Assembly (NCBI GenBank): GCA_006937955.1
Contig: SSNP01000121.1
Location: 1,536,722-1,600,721, forward strand
Direction: 5' to 3'
Length of the DNA: 64,000 bases
Source: Pachypanchax playfairii
Taxonomy: Eukaryota > Chordata > Actinopteri > Cyprinodontiformes > Aplocheilidae
The notes beneath the pieces were generated by a model. It was not told the DNA's origin. It did not search any database and saw nothing but the letters and a program-made list of their open reading frames with translations. Numbering within the stretch: the stretch's first letter is position 1; every line of letters begins with the position of its first letter. This document shows, in pieces, positions 22,301 through 37,300 of this stretch. The position numbers and the translations under genes are program-made.

Positions 22301-25300
22301 AAATATCGCCTGGCTGTTGTGTCCTTGGGCAAGACACTTAACCCACCTTGCCTGTTTGGTGGTGGTCGGAGTGACTGTCAGTGTGTCCCCCAGGACAGCT
22401 GTGGCCACAAACATGTGTAGTTCATCATCACCAAACATGTGAGTGTGTGTAAATGGGTGAATGACATACTGTTGTGTGAAGCGCTTTTGGGGTCGTAGGA
22501 CCTGAGTAAAGCGCTATACAAGTACACGCCATTTACCATTTAATTTATTTCTTTGCCGTTTATGCATTCAAACCCTGGAGTAACATGTAATAATAAAGAC
22601 AATCCAGCAGTATGTGTGCAACTGATTTAATAACTGATAGAAGTGCAAATAAAGAGCTTATTACTTCAACTCTCCCCAGTCTGTATGCATGAGAGAGCCA
22701 TGCTGGATTTAAATTAGAGGACGGAGAAGACACATACTTCAAATTAACAGTTACAAACACAAGCGGCAGCAAAAAACACTGAGAGGAGATGCCGACAACA
22801 GTTCTGTTAGTTGTAACACAACTATTAATGAGAAGAGAAATAAAAATAACACAAATCAAATTACTTGCTCAAGTTTTTCTAACGATACCATTAACATCAG
22901 TTTAAAACCCCAATTGACTATTGATAGGTTTGTTGATTTTTACACGACAGCTATTCAGACAATTATTGCTGAATGTTTTTTATTTTATTTTAATATCAGT
23001 GTAAATAAAAGTATAGATTTAATCAAAAAAGGTTTTATTACTGTTGCAGGACCTGATTTGAAGATATAAATATAAAATCCTTAACGAGGATGACACGGTC
23101 GCTCAGAGAGAGAATTCTGTCCTCTTGCGTTATTTTTAATTGTGAACTGTGAACAAGTTTCAGACTAATTAAATGTCATCAAACTAAAGCTGCACAGCGT
23201 ACATGAGACCAGTGTTAACCAGCTTGTTGAGCAGCACACTAACACACTAGTGTAATCAATGTGTGTACATTAACACACAGCAATCTAATGACTTAAATGA
23301 AGCTACTAATTGTTGTAATGAGACAAAAGGGCAGCCGTGGCTCACAGCTTCCATACAACATCTTGGTTCATGTCACAAATACAACTTGGGAGCTGTTTGT
23401 CTCACTGCCCTGATTTGACAATGGAGCCATTGAAGAAACAAGGCAGGTTTGTGCAGTTTGGCCTTCAAATCAAAGAAACTGAACTAAACCAGCCCCAAAA
23501 AGCCCTGTCCTGATTAGGAGAGCATGAATTGGTCATTATGTGGGTGAAGCAAACAAACCCTCCCGTTCCCTTGTGATTCTTTGTGTGTTTGGCCTTTAAA
23601 CATATGCATGACACTTTTTTTTTTGTTCTAAGAGTCAACCACATAGTTTCAGATGATTTCCTGACTGCTCATGTATGAGTTAATTGCATTTTGTGGTAAT
23701 GTTCTGTTCTGAGTAAGAACATTTTACAGAAATACCTTTCTGCCCCTCAAATGTCAGAAATGTCTGTTTACTGTTTAAACTGTCACAGCTTTTATATTTT
23801 TTTAATTATTTGGTGCAAACCTGAAAGCATCTGAGAAGCCAAGAGGTCTCCATAACAAAACAAAACAAAAATGAGCTCATGTGTTTGGTGAAGTGTTTGA
23901 ATCCAGTTTACAGTCAGACAGCTGCAGACAGATTTGGGAGGGCTGACAGCAGGACGTGAAAGGAGAATCAATTTCCATCTCCGCCTGGCAACCACACCAT
24001 CATTTATACACTTTGCCTTACTCGTCACCTGACATGACCCTTCAGCTTCAGCTGCATCAAGACCGGTCTCCTATGAGACAATTGCCAAAATGCTTTCTAA
24101 CCCATTCCAAGTGAACCACTGACAGCTGAAGCAGCAAAACCAATGAGTCCGAATATGATATTCATGGGTCGCTTCCTACAATGAAGCGGAGACGTATGAA
24201 GAAGAGATTTGACCCAGAAATCTGTTTTACTTGATGGAGTCTGATGCCTCAAACATAATGCCACAGGCAATGAGCAGCTTTATTGCTCCATGACTGAAAA
24301 GGTTCCAGGGTAATGAGTGCAGGTTGACCTTTATTAAAGGGCAATTGCATCAGAATTACAGCAATATTATTTCAAACATGGCAGTGAAGCATAAGACTTT
24401 TAAAGGAACAGTTGAACAGTTTGAGATTGTTCATTTTCTTTTTAAAGAAGATGTTTTACCTTTCATGTCACTTTAATCTAAACCAGCCACTGAGAGTATG
24501 TTGATGGACATAAACTGTATCTTATCTTATTGGGGTGGCTGTGGCTCAGTGGTTAGAGCGGTCGCCTGTCAATCAGAATGTTGTTGGTTCAATCCTGGCT
24601 TCTACCACCACATGTCAAAGTGTCCTTGGGGAAGTCACTGAAACCCATGTAGCCCCCCTCCCCCCCGATTTACATATCCGGCTGATTGAATGGGTGAATG
24701 CAAAATTTGTAGTGTTAAAGTGCTTTGAGTGGTCTGAATGTGCCATACAAATACAGGACATTTATCCTGGTGGTGCGGAACGTGACAGTTCCACCTTTTG
24801 AACTCAAACTTTAATGCTTTCCTAAACCTCACGGCCTTTCTAAAACCTGAAGTTTCCTAATGCAGTTTTTAACAGCATAAATATAACAGCAATGAAGAGT
24901 GGAGAAACACTATGAATGAAAACTGGAAAAGAAGTTTTAAACTGAACTAAATCTGTGATCATAAAGGTTCGATAGGTTTGTATGAATCTCCAATAGCTCC
25001 TATAAAATTTGGAGTTTGTAGACATACGTGGAGAGGGATATAGTTTCCTACAGTTATTTTAGGAAGTTGGTAAGACCAACTTGAGGGTCTAGCGGTTGTA
25101 GCGGCTGCTTTCATTTCTAAGCAGCAGGAGGACCTGGACAGAAGACGCCAACACTAGTGGGTCCTGGCCATGGACTTATGAATGGAATACAAACGTTGTA
25201 TAAGACTGCCTTCTGGAGTTCAGTGGAAATGGTCCAAAAATCATTTGTAGGATGTTCACAGCTGTTCATATGGGTCATTGTGACTGTAGCTGAATGGATG

Positions 25301-28300
25301 GATGGATGGATGGATGGATGGATGGATGGATGGATGGATGGATGGATGGATGGATGGATGGATGGATGGATGGATGGATGGATGGATGGATGGAAGGATG
25401 GATGGATGGATGGATGGATGGATGGATGGATGGATGGATGGAAGGATGGATGGATGGATGGATGGAAGGATGGATGGATGGATGGATGGATGGATGGATG
25501 GATGGATGGATGGATGGATGGATGGATGGATGGATGGATGGATGGATGGATGGATGGATGGATGGATGGATGGATGGATGGATGGATGGAAGGATGGATG
25601 GATGGATGATGGGTGGGTGGATGGAAGGATGGATGGATGGATGGATGGATGGATGGATGGATGGATGGATGGATGGATGATATTTACCTTTTTAAGTCAT
25701 TGGGACAGATTTATAAAATACAGTATTTTTTGTTTATAGACTAGTATTATATCTGATAAGTTTCATAATCTGCATGTGACGGTACTGATACTAGTTACAT
25801 GTCCATCCATTATCTATATCCACACATATAACTAATGTTATTTTTTGTCAGTTAATTGATTATTGATTCTTGTCTCCTCTCATGCCCATTCCTGTTTCAT
25901 TTGATTACCTTTTACCTGGAGTTCTTTGTGAGGTTTTGTTTGCTGTAACGTTCTGCGTTCATATTCACCTCCTGAACTCTTCCCAACATCTAGCTATATT
26001 TTTAGCTTAAAACCCTGGGAGTTGTATGATCCTTTTCATCTAAATCCCCAAACAGTCGAATCTTGTTAATTCTGTAGTTGCAAATGTACAAACAGTTCTT
26101 ACCTCGCCATTGAAGAAGCAGAATATTGTTGCTACCAGTAATCCCTATTACAAAAGAAAAAAAAACAGGTTGTTGATTCCTTTCCGTCTTAATGTCTTCA
26201 CCACAAACAGGATTTAAAATAAGAAAGACTTTTTGGCACTTTAGATAACTTTTTAAGAAAAATAAAAACAATTTTGACACATAAATATATTATCAATCTG
26301 ATAAACATGAGCCAGGAAATGCTGTTAAAATGCAAATATTTTAAGAGTAATTTAATATGAAATCACATGTATTAATTTTAACAATCACTCCTTATCTGAG
26401 TTAATATTAAGCTTGCAGCTTCAAAGCATTATGTGTAATATCACAAGCACATCTGACACGTGCATCATTCTTCATCATTAGAACAGATTATTCCTTTCAG
26501 GTCAGTACCCACCTGGTAGTGCATGAGTATGTGCATGACGTACTCGTAGACCTCACCAGCCAGCCGGTTCTCTGGCCTCCAGGGAAAAATAACGAACTGT
26601 ATTCCCAGCAGTGGCACCAGGATCAGGGTGGCTCTCACTGCTTTCATGTACATGTTTGACTCCGCTCGGTGCGTGTCTCTTAACTTGGTCACCAACACTC
26701 TTATAATATTCAACAAGAAGAACAGATTCACCTGTGGAAAGTTTGAAAAACCACAATTGAAAAAAAAATAAAACTCACTTGGCTTGAAAAGCTTGAAATA
26801 ATTACATGATTTTTTTCTCGATGAGATCCATTTCTGCAGACTTACAAGAAGCGCTGCCACTATGGGCCCATGAACCGCATAGAGCAGATGGGTCTCCACA
26901 CTCATCCAACAGCTACAGGAGGAAAAACAAATCAGTCAGAGCTGTCTGCCGCCCAAAATACACACGAACACACACATGAATAAATACATATGGATCGGCA
27001 TGGTCTCACTCTGCAACACACAGCCCCAGCACATGTGTAAACATCTCCTATTTATTTAGACACATTTCTGGAACATTACTCACTTGTCATCAAAGTACTT
27101 TTTTCTTGCTACGGCGTGGATGGACACAGGCACTAGAGGAAAGCCTTGAACAGGAAAAGATGACCACATAGCAGTAAAAAGCACAGTTAGCTTTGTTTGT
27201 TCAACTTCTTCAGAAAATTGGCAGTTATTTTGCAAGTAACTTTAATTTATGAAATCTTTCAGCCACATAGGATCTTCTGTAAAATTCTGTTTAATTTGAC
27301 ATCCTGCCTCAAAAACAACCGACAGGCACTGGAGCTCAATTTTTGAACTTATTTTCTGGACAGAAAAACCTAAAAATCCATGAACAGTTTATTTTCACAC
27401 ACCAGTGAGTCTCTGTAAGATATCAGCCACAGATGAACCTGACACACACACACACACAGAGGACTTCGACAGGCCTCCATGTTGCAAACGTTTTTTAATA
27501 GTGACCATCCCTTTAATGTTTCATTGCTCGCTTATATCAGAGACAATCATTCAGGGTGAGAAAACAAGGACAGGAGCAGCGTTAAGCCACAGGAAGTCTA
27601 TAAAACTGTCAGCATGTCCACACTGACATGTTGTGCAAACATCAGGTAGCTGCAGTTATATATTGCCAGACTGTGTTCACTGTTGTTGTGCTTCTTTGGA
27701 GTAGCAAACTGAGGCTGAGTTCACTACAGATAAAAAAAATACTTCTTTAATGATGCACAACAGTTGACGCTATCTAAAATAATAAAATTGAACTCATAAC
27801 TCACCCCAGCCCAGGAGATAGTACCAGTGCAGATGTTGCTCTTCTGCAAATACAGCCACCACAATAAGCGTGTGCAGATAGATTCCCTCACAGAGCATCC
27901 AGAAATAGTTGCAACCCAACATATACATGTGGAAGAAGTGCAAGACCTTACATCCCACCTGCAGAGAAACCAAAACAGGAAGATTTCTAGTGTCTGTTTC
28001 AGACTATAAAGATCACTTAGTTTAAACACTCACATCATTTCAGCATCACAATAAAAAACGATCTAATGGGATTTTTCATTGCTTGAGGCAGGAAATCATT
28101 AAACCCTCCTGTTCGTTCCAGGCTGAGAGGATGTTTATGCATTTACCCCCTTTGGAGGTGAGTTGAAATGGCGGTTTTAGTCTGTATCTGGGGGCTCCGA
28201 TCGAGTTTGCTGCACTATGCACAAAGTGAGAAAGGAGCTTACAGGCGATGACACAATTTTACATTTATGAAGCCACCGTAATACTGCAAAATGACAGCAC

Positions 28301-31300
28301 ATCTCATTATGGTTTCTGTTCCATGATTAAGCCATTGCAGTGAGAAGTGATGACTTTAATGACATATTATTATCATGTCAATCTCGACTAACTGCAGTCT
28401 GCTAATGCTATAATTATCAACACACTTATAAATGTGCCATAAGTCATTGTTTGTCTAATGACTGTCAAACAGGAACAAACTAACATGTTTATTTTGCCTA
28501 AAATGTACCAAAATAATCCATGTTAAATGCACTTCCCTGATGATTTATGAACTCTTGATGTATTTCTGCAGATTTTTGTCAATATTAAATCATTAAGTTA
28601 GTTTTTGAAAGGTGGTTGTTTGCCCTTTTTTGGTTTGATTTGCTAAACAAAATCCCACAAACACTCAGAAAGGAATATATATACAATTTAAAATATTTAT
28701 TGCAGCCTGTTAATTTATAGTCTTATTTAGTTAAAATATGAAAAAGATAGATTTTTAATTATTCACAATGGCTGTTTTAAAGCAAGCCATTACACTGATG
28801 ATATAAAATAGGTGTACCACAAGGATGGGTACTCGGTCCTTTCTCTCTAAGTACAAGTGAGATTTCTCTATGAAACTGCATTGATGCTGCTAATAATTTT
28901 TATCATAAGCAGTTTATTGTGTCTTTTTATCTCCATGACCAATACTCTCCTCAAACCAATTCTAAAAGTGCAGAATTAAAATGGTCATTTTGTTAAAAAA
29001 TACACACTGAATCTGCTATTTTCTAAAAACAGAGACTGTTTTTATTATATGACTTCTTTTAAAAAGACACATCACATTTATAAAGTGAGTAAATTGTGTA
29101 AATCCTAAACTGTGATCAACTTTAAAAAATGTGTTGAATTTTCAATATTATGCTTTAAAAAGAAAGTAATACAATAATTAGAGAGTTAAACAACATGTTG
29201 TTTGCCATCAGCTGCTCAAGGCTCATTGAGTCTCTTGAACATTGCCGCTCTGTGTGACGGAGTGAGGAATAATATTCATTTCTGCAACCCTGTGGTGGTT
29301 AGTGGAAGTGAAGGGGTTGTGATTTGGCTCATTACTGTCACCTGGTGTTGGAAATAAAAGCCATTATTTTCTACATAGTTTACCTTTAAAGAACATGTTT
29401 GCATCCACGGTATAATTCAAAGATTTGGGCATTGCACCTCTCTGTGATACTCTGAAACACACAATAGTAACTCACTTTTTAAATCTTAAATCTTTTTTTA
29501 GCTATTCTTCTCTTTCTGTTTAAAGAAGCTCCCCTGAAACAGACACGTTCTTGACATCTAATCACTATCTGACAGAAGAATCCTTTTCTTTTACAAATTA
29601 AAAACTGCTGCTTACCAAGGTTCGGCCAAAGTTACCAAGAATAACTAAAACAGCTATTGATAATGTAGATGTGTCCCGTGTTTTCTGTCTCCTCCCTGTT
29701 TTGACATAAGCTTTGGGGCTTCACTCCCCCACATTGCAAGGAGGCCAAACCAGAGTTTGTATCACCACACCACAGAGAATAAAAAGAGCTTGTTTTCTCA
29801 GTAAGAGCAAATCTTTCCAGCAATCCACAATTCCTAAATCACCAGTCTCAAAAGCAAACTCATAAGTCTCACTCTGGCAGCGATTAATTTCTAAATGCTT
29901 CCCAACAGACATATCTGAATCTAAATCATTGGTGCTTCTTTTTTTTTTTATTTTTACTTCCTTTAGAGATGCAGGGTCATGGTAAATCAATTTATTTTGG
30001 CATGTTGTAGCAAGAAAGTACAATTTCAGCATAGTACATTAGAAGGTAACAGATTCAAGACAAACCTTTCTGACAAATGTCGACAAAAAGGGATTTGAAA
30101 GGGAGCCACATCACGTCAGCTGTAATTAAGGATCAGATGGAACGTTAATGATGGTGGTTGTTGTTTGGGTCTGCTTCTTGGATATATGTGTGATGCGTAT
30201 GAAGTAGATGGATTTGCATGAAAAGGAACAGCAGCAGGTTTCAGAATCAAACTCTGAGTCCTCAGTGTTTCCAGTACTTTGTCAGGGAATGGATGCTCCA
30301 GCTGAAAAACACACTGAAGCTGATGGGATTGTGTGTAACGTGAGCCAAATTCTACAATCCTGCCTTTTGTTTTTCTTGCTTTTGTAAGGTCCTTTAATCA
30401 TTTACACAAATGCAGAAAATCTTTACACACTTGCACATTGGATGGACATGTGTTTGTAGTTTTTGGGACTTGACTGCAGGTTTTAAGAAATATTTTTTCA
30501 GCTTTTTTTTGTTTTTAAACTTGGAGAACCTGAAAGTGTTTAATTTTATTTGGGTCTGCTTGAAAGAGGATCTGATGCGTATGATTCTTTTTTTTAGGAG
30601 TTAGAGAAGTTCTGCAACAACAACCTTTGAGAAGCAGAAGCTGTGGGCATTCAGTTAAGAAGCTGCCAGTATTTTGATTCCCAAGGAGTAACACCTAAAT
30701 TCCTGTTGAATCCTGATAGAGAAGCATTCCTACAGGACAGATTTACTACCTCTGCCTAAACAGACCTCAGAGTTTCAAAGATTTCACATCTGCATTCAGT
30801 ATGCAACAAAGATCCAAGAAAAGAAAATGGGGAAAAAAGAGAGATTGGAAAAAAAGCCAACCAACTGTACTACTGCTGCTTAAAAGAAGCGCTGAGAAAC
30901 ATGTGACAAACATTTGGTCCACAAGCAAGAATGAGCTAATTCAAATCAAGCTTGTGCATAAAATACAAATTAAAACCTGAAATGTTATTTTCTTAACATT
31001 TTTACTGAGTTTAATTTAAAAAATTACAGCTCAGTTTTGTTCTGTGTAAAATTCTATTCTGCTTCCTGTTAATTTTACAGTTTGCTTTGTTAAGATTAAA
31101 ATGATGGTAAGTTAGTTAGTGCACAGCTGTTTTCTACATCTTTTTTTGGAAATGCCAGAAATACAAAATATGTATTAATACTGTAGATAATTAAGATTTT
31201 AAGTTTGAGATGTTAAACTTGTTTCTAGTTGAAGCTATTTTAATTATCAACTCAGGACGATGGTGCTGCAAACAGTTTCTAGTTCATCAGCATGGAGACA

Positions 31301-34300
31301 GACTATAATTAAGTCATGCCTACAGAGATGAAAAAAATGTCACTTTGTACTGTGTAAATTAGAAAGCTTTATTGGTAAGTATGTAGTAATTGCAACAGAG
31401 TTTTAGCCTTGAAGCACAGAAAAGGAAAGTAAAATGCAATTAAATGTGGAATTTTTTAGAAAGTCCAAACTGTTAGAAGGTGCAAAAATCTAGCAAGAAA
31501 TCTGATTTATGATGAAAAAATATTGTTTAAGTTTTTGGTAAATGAATATAACTTTTGATGACATGCTATGTGTTCTTGTTTATTGCTGGCTGTAACAATA
31601 TTTGGATGTCCTGAAGTAGTAAATGCACCTTTTGGAAGGTGCTTAGAACAAAGACGTCTCCTTGATAATATTTGGGACTTTGCCACAACACAAAACTACA
31701 CTTATAAACTTGTTGGAAAAACTGAAAAACAGAATAAAATGAGGAATGACAACTGAATATTGGACCTGCCTCCACAGCAGAGTTGGTAGGACATGGAGTT
31801 CAAGAACATAACTTATGGTGGGACTAAACCAACTGATCCACAGGTGAACTGACCATTGAAAAAAATATGAATAAAACTAAAATAACTTGCAAACAAACTG
31901 AGTTATAATTGAGACAATTTGTGACTAAATCACGACAAGAAAATCTATACAGCATTTGTAGAAATGTCTCATGTGGGTCACAATTTATTTACAGTTTTGA
32001 TACAATATCTTAATCGCTATTTTAATGATTCCAACAGAAAATCTTTTTCTACTGTAACGCTGTGCCTCAGATCAGTCAGCAACAGTTAGTTCCTACCCTA
32101 AGTACTTTCTATTGTCTCAGATATTTAGGTTATAACCTGGTCTCAATAGGGGGAAATCCAGGGGGAAAAGGGGGGGATCCATAAAACACAAACTATATGT
32201 TTATAGGGTTGTTTCTGTATATTTTAAGCCCTTTTAAACACACTTTATGCAGCAAACATGTTGATGATGAATGAGCAAGACAAGGTGCTGGTTAGCTAGC
32301 TATTAAGCGCCAAGGATCTGAGCCAATCAGTACCCAGGACACATAACCACATGCTTCTCAGCCATCTGCCATTAGCATCTCTTGTGTGAAATCAACTAGG
32401 CAAACAAACTGTGGAAGCAAGTTCCAGGGATAAAAAAAATCTATTGTCAATGATATTTAGATATGCTTACATATAAAATCTGTAGTTTAGGAAAGTGTGG
32501 TATAGTGAGGGGTTACTGTATTCAGTGTACACCCTCATATGTACGCTCAGTAATATGAAAGACAGAGTTTATTGTAACGTTTACTCACTGGGTTTCTGGC
32601 CACCACTTTGGGGTTGTTGACCACTGTGACCAGGTAGATGATGGTGAGGGCGGAGTTGAGCACGTAGGAGCAGAAGAGGTTCTTATGAAGGGTGATTCTC
32701 TGACAGCTCAAACTCCTATGTGACATGAATATTTGTGAATGCAACACTCTGACATGCCAGAATAACGTGAGATATAAAACAAAAAAAAATCTAGTTTATA
32801 AATACTCTGATACATAAATATACAACACATAACAGAAACAAAATGGAAGTGTATACTTTTTATTGTCTTATAAATCCAGTGGGTCAACCAACCAACTGTC
32901 TCCACCCCACATGCTCTAAGTGTCGTTACATAAAGCATGATGCTTCCCAAGGGTGCATTCTCATCAGCTTAACTGGCAACTCAAGACTAACAGTGTAATA
33001 AAAGGTAGCGGTGAAATAATGTACAAAAATGAAAGAAAGAAAACTCAGCTTACAGAAGGTTTAAAGAAAATGGGAACGTGACTTTTAAAGAGTAAAGTCT
33101 TTATAATTAAATTGAGGTTCTACCTATAAAACTGATTGGCAAACCGACTGAGACCAAAAACAGAAATAGAACTTCAAAATTTTCCAAAATTAAAATAAAA
33201 TTACATAAAAACAGACCATTTTCACTGTCTAGTTGAAACAGTAAAATCCCTTTAACAAATAAAAAAACATTCTTTATGCAAAAAATGTACACCTAAAGGA
33301 TTATTAGGAACACCATACTAATACTGTGTTTGACCCCTTTTTGCCTTCAGAACTGCCTTAATTCTACGTGGCATTGATTCAACATGGTGCTGAAAACATT
33401 CTTTAGAAATGTTGGTCCATATTGATAGGATAGCATCTTGCAGTTGATGGAGATTTGTAGGATGCACATCCAGGGCATGAAGCTCCCGTTCCACCACATC
33501 CCAAAGATGCTCTATCGGGTTGAGATCTGGTTACTGTGGGGGCCATTGTAGTACAGTGAACTCATTGTCATGTTCAAGAAACCAATTTGAAATGAGCTTT
33601 ATGACATGGTGCATTATATTATCCTGCTGGAAGTAGCCATCAGAGGATGGGTACATGGTGGTCATGAAGGGATGGACATGGTCAGAAACAATGCTCAGGT
33701 ACCCGTGGCATTTAAACGATGCCCAATTGGCAGGAAGGGGCCTAAAGTGTGCCAAGAAAACACGAGACGAGACCTGGACAGCCAGAATCGTTGGCTGCAT
33801 GGCTGAGCACTCTCTCTCTCTCTTCCTCATCAGTGCACAGCACACAATATACATATATAATGCTTTTTTCTGGGTATTTTCGTCTGTTGATTCCACATAG
33901 TTCTCAACTTCAAATATACATGTTCTACTATGCTTAGTTGTAATTAGTTACCTACATGTGTCCAGTATGTATAACTTATCTCTCATCTGGCGCCTCAAAT
34001 TGGCTGCCTCGGGAGAATAAAAGTGAAAATATTTCTTCCAAGGTAATTTTGTTGTACTTAACGATATAATGACAATAAACTGATTCTGATGTTTAAAACA
34101 CCATGATTGTGAGATGGTAAGTAAATGGGACTCCCAGCTTCACTATTCTTTGCAAACTCTAAGGCCAAAAATTCAACATGGCAGCTTCCATTCATACATT
34201 TCTATGGCCTAACTCTTTTTTTACCAAAGTAAAGGTATGTAGATGCATCCTCAAGATTTAGCCGGGAATCCTTTTGGCACCATTTATCAGACTGTCACAG

Positions 34301-37300
34301 ATCGTACAATCTTCTCTTTAGCAAACCTGAGTATTTAAAATGTTTAACAGTGTTGATGTAGAAGTCTAAAAGAATTGTTAGGTGAAACTGCACACCATAA
34401 TTTGATCTGCACATTTTGATGTTTAGAGCTTTGGCTGTAGCTATTATATGTTTTATGTAAAAGTAAAAGAAGAAACTTCGGAGTCAGTAACCGAATAACA
34501 CGTAGCTGAATTTGACTTTCTGAGGGTCTTTTGCTTTTCTCACCTAAAATAAATGTTGACTTGATTTATGGCTGTGTATAAAACTTTGGAGCTGTCTAAC
34601 GGTCTCTTACAAGATCTGTTGAGGACAACAGCTGCGTTTAGGGGTCTGCGGCCTTCGCCACATCTGAATTTACAACTGTAGCAATCACCAATTACACAGC
34701 CAAAAATCTGGCTTATATAAATTATATTAAAAAACAACAGAGAGAGTTTTTATTATCTTGTTTTTCCCATTTTCAGAGTTTGTCACAGATGTCTCTATCA
34801 GTCATACTGAATAGAATGTCATTCTACCAATAACAAAAAGCATATAAGTTGCCAACCTATTAGAAAGATAATTAAAAGAACGGCACGGCACAAGTTTGAT
34901 TCAGATAAAACATTATTTATTCAAACTCTAACAATTTATCTCCAACAAAAATCTAATTTATTAATCCAAGCTATTATGTAACTAGCAGAAAATTGTTATT
35001 TAACTGTGAGCTTTTTTCTTTGGAATAAAAAGAAGTTCATCTTTATTGATATTCAGAATGAGCAAAGCACTGAAGTGCACTCAGAACACCATAGCTCTTA
35101 CTGTAGATGAATAAATATTCATAAATTAAATGCTCCTGCTAAACCAGCCAGTTTTGGGTTGATTGTCTAATTTTTTTAGGAGACATCAGCTATTTTTAGT
35201 CCTGCAGAGTTCGTCAAAAGCTTTTAGATCATGTTAAACGCTCTTCATTATTAAAACCCTTTTGTGCAGCTCTGAGGAAAGTGTTTATTAAACTCACATT
35301 AACTCTGTTAGTTTGATCAGCAGCACACTAAAGAATATGCTGACTGCATAAAAACAGAGTTTTGTCCCTGCAAAGTAAGCAACAACACCATCTGTGTATC
35401 TGTCAGATCTATTTTTGATTGTGAAGATGAGTTCGTATAAGGACAAGAAGGGTGAGTGATTCATCATAATTGCCTCCGAAATGCAAAACAGGCAGATGAA
35501 GCTGAATCAGTTACCTGAAGTAGAAGAAGATCGCCAGAGAGATGAGCAGGGAGGCGATGGATAAAGCATGGCCGACGATCGTCATGTAAAAAAGGATGTA
35601 GGCAGACTGTCCAAAAAATAAAGACAGAAATGATCATTGTTTCATTTTATGTTTTGTTGCTTTTAACACACGGACAGATGGTCAATTCATCTTTTTTCCT
35701 TTTAATGAAATAGTCAAAGAGTAGTACGGAAACGTAGTACTGCCAGAGCTGAGAAATACATTTAGAAGCATCATCTCGTTATAACGAGAAAGTTTCTCGT
35801 TTTTACGAGATATCAAACACGTTATAACGAGAAAAAAAATATATACATATATTTAGTCATCTTAAGAGAGATTAGTTTAAATCTTTTATGTTGACGGCCT
35901 TATTTCATGGTGTCACTTCCTTCCTCGAGGGAACACGCCACCAGTTAGGCTAAATCTGAACCTCTGGGTACTTTGTTATTCACACAACACAGAATTCTAG
36001 TGGTCCGGGTAAAGTAAGGTAGGGAGCCGGTAAAGCCTTCATTGTGTAGAATACAGGTATACTTTATAAACATATCAAGCTTATTTGTGTGAAATCAACG
36101 TTTCAGTAAATTACATGTCATTTCCGGTCATAAAAGGTGCAGCTGACTGACGTTATAATGGATTGTTTATAGGTTGCCATGACAACAGGAAGTACGAAGA
36201 TAGCAGGGGTTTTCTCCGCGTTAAAATACGGTACCACTGCACTGCAGATGCATTCAGTAATATACTGTGTTAAGAACAATATGTCAAATCGATTATAATT
36301 TCAGTGTATGAATGTGCGTGAGAGTGAATGAATGTATGAAGAGCTTTGTCCTCTGACTAAGCAAGGCGCTATTACAGGTCATTTTACCACTCATGCAGCA
36401 TAAGTATTTTACATGCTTTACTTAAATTCTCACTCCTCAGTGCAGAAATATGTTCCTCGGAAACGTTACGATCTCTTAAAAAAGCATAAAGGGACTCGCT
36501 CGGATTCTCCACTCAAATATCCCGCGCCGTGTTATTGCTTATGACGTTCGTTCTCGTTATAACGAGAAAATGTCTCGTAAAAACGAGAAACTTTCTTGTT
36601 ATAATGAGATGAAGCTTCTAAATTTATTTCTCAGCTCTGGCAGTACTACGTTTCCATAAAAGAGAGACTTTACTTGGGTTTTGCGAAATGGGATTTGCTT
36701 TAACAATGTTTCAAAAAGGCAATTTAAGATCACATTGTCTTGACTGAATGTAAAAAGTAAAATAATTAATAGTTTATAAAAAATAATAGTTGTAATTTTT
36801 ATACCCTAAAAAAGATGAGAAATAGTCTACATAAGAAATTCCACAATGAAACAAACTGTGTATAATTTACTCTTTGGACACATTTTTATCTAATTCTTTA
36901 TTATTGCGTTTCCAACCTGGGACAGAACTGTGAACCAAGCTGTTTCCATTAGGCTGTGTGTTTTTTTTGATCACTGATAGTACAAATTTATTATTCCACT
37001 GTTAACACATTTACTAATAACTCTTCATATTATAATAATACCTTTTCATAAATCCTTCATGACAGCTTTGAACATCATTGTCTGTTTTTGTGTTTATTAT
37101 TCTGATATTGATTCTGTCTCATTTTCACATCCGGACCTGCTTTTATTCACCTGCCTCGCGTCTTCACTCCAGTTGTCTGAACAGCTTTTATACTAAACGT
37201 TTTTGTTGTTGTTGTAATTAGACAAGGCATATCTTTGCCTTAAATTGGTCCCATAAGTTGCATACTGACATTTTCATGTCCCCTTTGGTATAAAACTCTT

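Larger units (their letters stand above)
19322..26102 (-). other. calcr intron 20 (6.8 kb)
   Basis: The largest calcr intron, between the TM7 exon and the tail exon. It carries an hAT-type element, two SINEs, a tetranucleotide array and an assembly gap, all listed separately; nothing coding was recognised in the rest. Confidence 0.8.

Noticed and set aside
25157..25739. Three overlapping open frames of repeated Met-Asp-Gly-Trp, up to 150 residues
   Set aside because: Pure product of the GGAT tetranucleotide array; open in three frames for the same reason, with no gene context.
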